NCBI GenBank assembly: GCA_038230695.1
Contig: JBBRMT010000074.1
Span: 1 to 19,189, forward strand
Reading direction: 5' to 3'
DNA: 19,189 bases
DNA from: QHBQ01 sp038230695
Lineage (GTDB): Bacteria > Chloroflexota > Chloroflexia > QHBQ01
Part shown: in pieces, positions 17,127 through 19,189 of the stretch
Position numbering within the stretch: the first letter of the stretch is position 1
Layout: each line of letters begins with the position of its first letter
Program-made: the position numbers and the translations under genes
Notes under the pieces: model-generated
What the model was told of the DNA's origin: nothing
Database searches by the model: none
What the model saw: the letters and a program-made list of their open reading frames with translations, nothing else

Positions 17127-19175
17127 ATGTTCGAGACGCTTACCTGGTGGGTGATGTTGGAGATAATTGGCCTGGCGGCCACGCCGATCATGTTTCTGCT
17201 GGCGCGGCGGCTGCCTGGGCGGGGCTACGCGCTAGGCAAGATCCTGGGCATCCTGCTGCTGGGCTACATCGTGTGGCTTACTGGCATCCTGCACCTGATG
17301 GCCTTCAGTTGGGGCAGCGCCTTCGTCGCGCTACTGCTGATTGCCGCTGTCTCGCTGTGGCTGTTGCGCCGCGACGAGGGCAGCCTGCTTGCCGAGTGGC
17401 GCGACTTCTTCCGCGCCCAGCGCACCTTCATCATCGTCACCGAGGTGGTGTTCGCCCTTGCCTTCTTCGCCTGGGCCTTCTATCGCGCCCATGACCCCCA
17501 GGTGGTCAACACCGAGAAGTACATGGACTTCGGCATCGTCAACGCCATCCTTAAAAGCGACTACTTTCCGCCGCATGATATGTGGCTGTCGGGCTTTAAC
17601 ATCAATTATTACTACTTCGGGTATGTGATCACCGCTGCCCTAACCAAACTGAGCGGCGTATCCCCTAACATCACCTTCAATCTGGCGAACGCTCTCTACT
17701 TTGCGCTGGGTGTGGTGGGCAGCTTCGGCATCCTCTGGGAACTGGTTGCCTTGCGCCGCCGCGCCGCCGGGCAACTGGCTGCCGCTGGTCGGCAGAGCCT
17801 GGCTCCCTACATCGTGGGTGGGATTGGCGCGTTGCTGATCATGTGTGGCGGCAATCTACACACCGCCCAGGTGTTGTGGGAGGCGCAGTTCAACCCGCAT
17901 GGCGCGGGGGTGGCGCAGGCGTGGGATAAGATCTGGAACCAGCAGATGTACGGCAATGTGGGCTGGGATAGTTCGCGCGTTGTCCATGATACCCTGAATG
18001 GGGTAGCCGCTCCAGTTGACACCATCAACGAGTTTCCCGCCTTCAGCTATATGCTAGCCGACCTGCATCCCCACGTGATGGCCCTGCCCTTGACTATGTT
18101 GGCCCTGTTCCTCGGTCTCATCCTGCTGGTTAGCGGCTACGGCGCGAAGTCTATACTCAGCGGCGACATCCACGCCCGCGCCACCCTGGTCGTGCTGGCG
18201 ATCACCATTGGCGGGCTGTTCATGGCGAACACCTGGGACTTTCCCACCTACCTGCTTATCGCCGTGCTGGCGATGCTGGTCAACAGCCGTCGTCTGGCGA
18301 AAGGCGCGTTGCGGCTGGTGGTTGCCGCTGCACCCCCCCTTGCCCCCCCTGCTACTGTGGGGGGGGTGATTGCCCCGCTTGCGCCAATTGCCCTTCTTGC
18401 GCCTGCCGTACCCGCGATTATGATGCGCCCGGCGGCCACCAGCAAGGGTATGGTTACGGACGCACCCAGCGAGGATGAGCTTGCTACGGTACAGGATGGG
18501 GCGGTTGACCTGCCTGCTATCAGCGACGAGGAAAAACCACAGATAGTCGCGGACTATAGCGATGCGGGTCTGGAAGCCGAGGATGAAGTCGCCCCCACTC
18601 TCTGGGAGCGGCTGAATGCTAAACCCTGGGTAAGCTGGCTGATGCAGTCGGCGGCGGTCACTATATTGAGCCTGCTGCTCTATCTGCCCTACCTGCTCAC
18701 CTACAAAGCGCCGTTCGGCAGCGGTCTGCCTGCGGCGGTGACAAACGACCCGACGCTCGGTGGCATAGTCAAGCTGCCGATTATCTCCACCATTCTGAAC
18801 TACATCGCACCCAACGTGTGGGACAAGAGTTGGAGCGGCTTCGCCATCATCTTTGGTATCAGCCTGTACGCCACCGTCATCTTCCTGATCGCGCAGGCGT
18901 GGAAGGCGTATCGCGTCAACGCGGTGAAGATCGGCGCGTATGTGGTGGTTGGCGTAGTGGTGGTATCGCTGCTACTGGCGGTGCTGCTCAAGTTCCCGCT
19001 GCTGGTGCTGCTGCCACCGATGATTGCCCTGGCGATCTACGCGCTGGCCCGCCTGCCCCGCCTCAGCGATGCGGATACGATGGTGACGCTGATAATCGGC
19101 AGCTTGACTATGCCACCGAGCGTCGGGTCGTTTGTCACCGCCGCAGGCAGACCGCTGCCGAACGGCGCTTTGTAG
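17127..19175 (+). CDS. DUF2298 (Chlor_Arch_YYY) membrane protein, C-terminus missing
   Basis: This is a polytopic membrane protein paralogous to the middle of the upstream giant. The N-terminal text LPGRGYALGKILGILL matches its LPDRGYAFSKVLSLVL. Shared motifs are INYYYFGY (159-166), DLHPH (312-316) and NTWDFPT (368-374). A hydrophilic linker at about residues 400-490 separates spans that are contiguous in the giant. The ATG at 17127 has AGAGGAG nine bases upstream. The frame stops at 19175, but from 19091 on the DNA is an exact reverse copy of 18687-18785. The last 28 codons are therefore antisense readthrough, and the family's NTVFKFY-type motif is absent. Treat it as a partial gene, reliable to about 19090. 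Biochemical function is unknown; the partner context suggests envelope glycan work. Confidence 0.88.
   Translation: MFETLTWWVMLEIIGLAATPIMFLLARRLPGRGYALGKILGILLLGYIVWLTGILHLMAFSWGSAFVALLLIAAVSLWLLRRDEGSLLAEWRDFFRAQRTFIIVTEVVFALAFFAWAFYRAHDPQVVNTEKYMDFGIVNAILKSDYFPPHDMWLSGFNINYYYFGYVITAALTKLSGVSPNITFNLANALYFALGVVGSFGILWELVALRRRAAGQLAAAGRQSLAPYIVGGIGALLIMCGGNLHTAQVLWEAQFNPHGAGVAQAWDKIWNQQMYGNVGWDSSRVVHDTLNGVAAPVDTINEFPAFSYMLADLHPHVMALPLTMLALFLGLILLVSGYGAKSILSGDIHARATLVVLAITIGGLFMANTWDFPTYLLIAVLAMLVNSRRLAKGALRLVVAAAPPLAPPATVGGVIAPLAPIALLAPAVPAIMMRPAATSKGMVTDAPSEDELATVQDGAVDLPAISDEEKPQIVADYSDAGLEAEDEVAPTLWERLNAKPWVSWLMQSAAVTILSLLLYLPYLLTYKAPFGSGLPAAVTNDPTLGGIVKLPIISTILNYIAPNVWDKSWSGFAIIFGISLYATVIFLIAQAWKAYRVNAVKIGAYVVVGVVVVSLLLAVLLKFPLLVLLPPMIALAIYALARLPRLSDADTMVTLIIGSLTMPPSVGSFVTAAGRPLPNGAL
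18333..18366 (+). repeat. homopolymer inverted repeat in the DUF2298 linker
   Basis: Two runs of seven C (18333-18339, 18343-18349) face a run of eight G (18359-18366). The second C run can pair with the G run around a 9-base loop. It encodes a PPLAPPATVGGV linker. Such runs are prone to slippage and to sequencing error, yet the frame is open and motif-consistent on both sides. Confidence 0.7.
18687..18785 (+). repeat. left arm of a 99-base perfect inverted duplication
   Basis: This is the authentic coding copy (protein text LPYLLTYKAPFGSGL and following). Its exact reverse complement occupies the last 99 bases of the window, 305 bases downstream. Confidence 0.95.
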
Positions 19176-19189
19176 GTGAGCAGGTAGGG
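19091..19189 (-). repeat. right arm of the inverted duplication (probable chimeric contig end)
   Basis: Every base from 19091 to 19189 is the reverse complement of 18785 down to 18687. It breaks a conserved reading frame and runs to the very end of the window. That is the expected look of a foldback amplification or assembly chimera, rather than a biological repeat. Confidence 0.9.

Overview
The window is high-GC bacterial DNA. It probably comes from a filamentous Chloroflexota (green non-sulfur) bacterium. The pointers are two tandem genes of the Chloroflexi/archaeal 'YYY' membrane family (DUF2298), a GT-C glycosyltransferase fused to one of them, TTG and GTG starts, and many short dispersed repeats (heptamer tandem repeats and TGTAGGGGC-type palindromes). 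This placement is inference; no rRNA or other marker is present.

Layout, left to right. (1) 1-3310: an extended -10 promoter and uvrA, the damage-recognition ATPase of nucleotide excision repair, with an Asn/Gly-rich insertion. (2) 3322-3998: a compact, A+T-richer DUF433/DUF5615 (VapBC-like) toxin-antitoxin pair with its own promoter and a 4-base overlap. (3) 4077-5021: a membrane-anchored sortase followed by a strong intrinsic terminator. (4) Minus strand, 7240 down to 5020: plsY, mog (molybdopterin adenylyltransferase type) and an MBL-fold hydrolase, with a good promoter in front of plsY. (5) 7376-9045: cdsA and plsC on the plus strand, divergent from plsY. PlsY, PlsC and CdsA carry out consecutive steps from glycerol-3-phosphate to CDP-diacylglycerol. 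(6) 9145-17024: a strong promoter and a 2591-residue membrane protein (GT39-like glycosyltransferase, then DUF2298, then TPR). (7) 17127 to the end: a second, shorter DUF2298 gene, cut off by an artefact-like inverted duplication.

The most striking observation is in region 6. The long hydrophilic linkers of the giant protein are built largely from short repeats of types that also occur between genes here. These are TGTAGGGGC palindromes (four copies read as VGAQF or IGAQF, three reverse-sense copies read as GE-x5-T) and heptamer arrays (AATCTGM, CTCAGCM), all in a consistent open frame. Within DUF2298, the two neighbouring paralogues carry their linkers in different loops, so the linkers look like independent insertions into a conserved membrane core.

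The last 99 bases (19091-19189) are an exact reverse complement of 18687-18785. This is most likely a foldback or chimeric contig end. The final 28 codons of the last gene should not be trusted, and its true C-terminus is missing.
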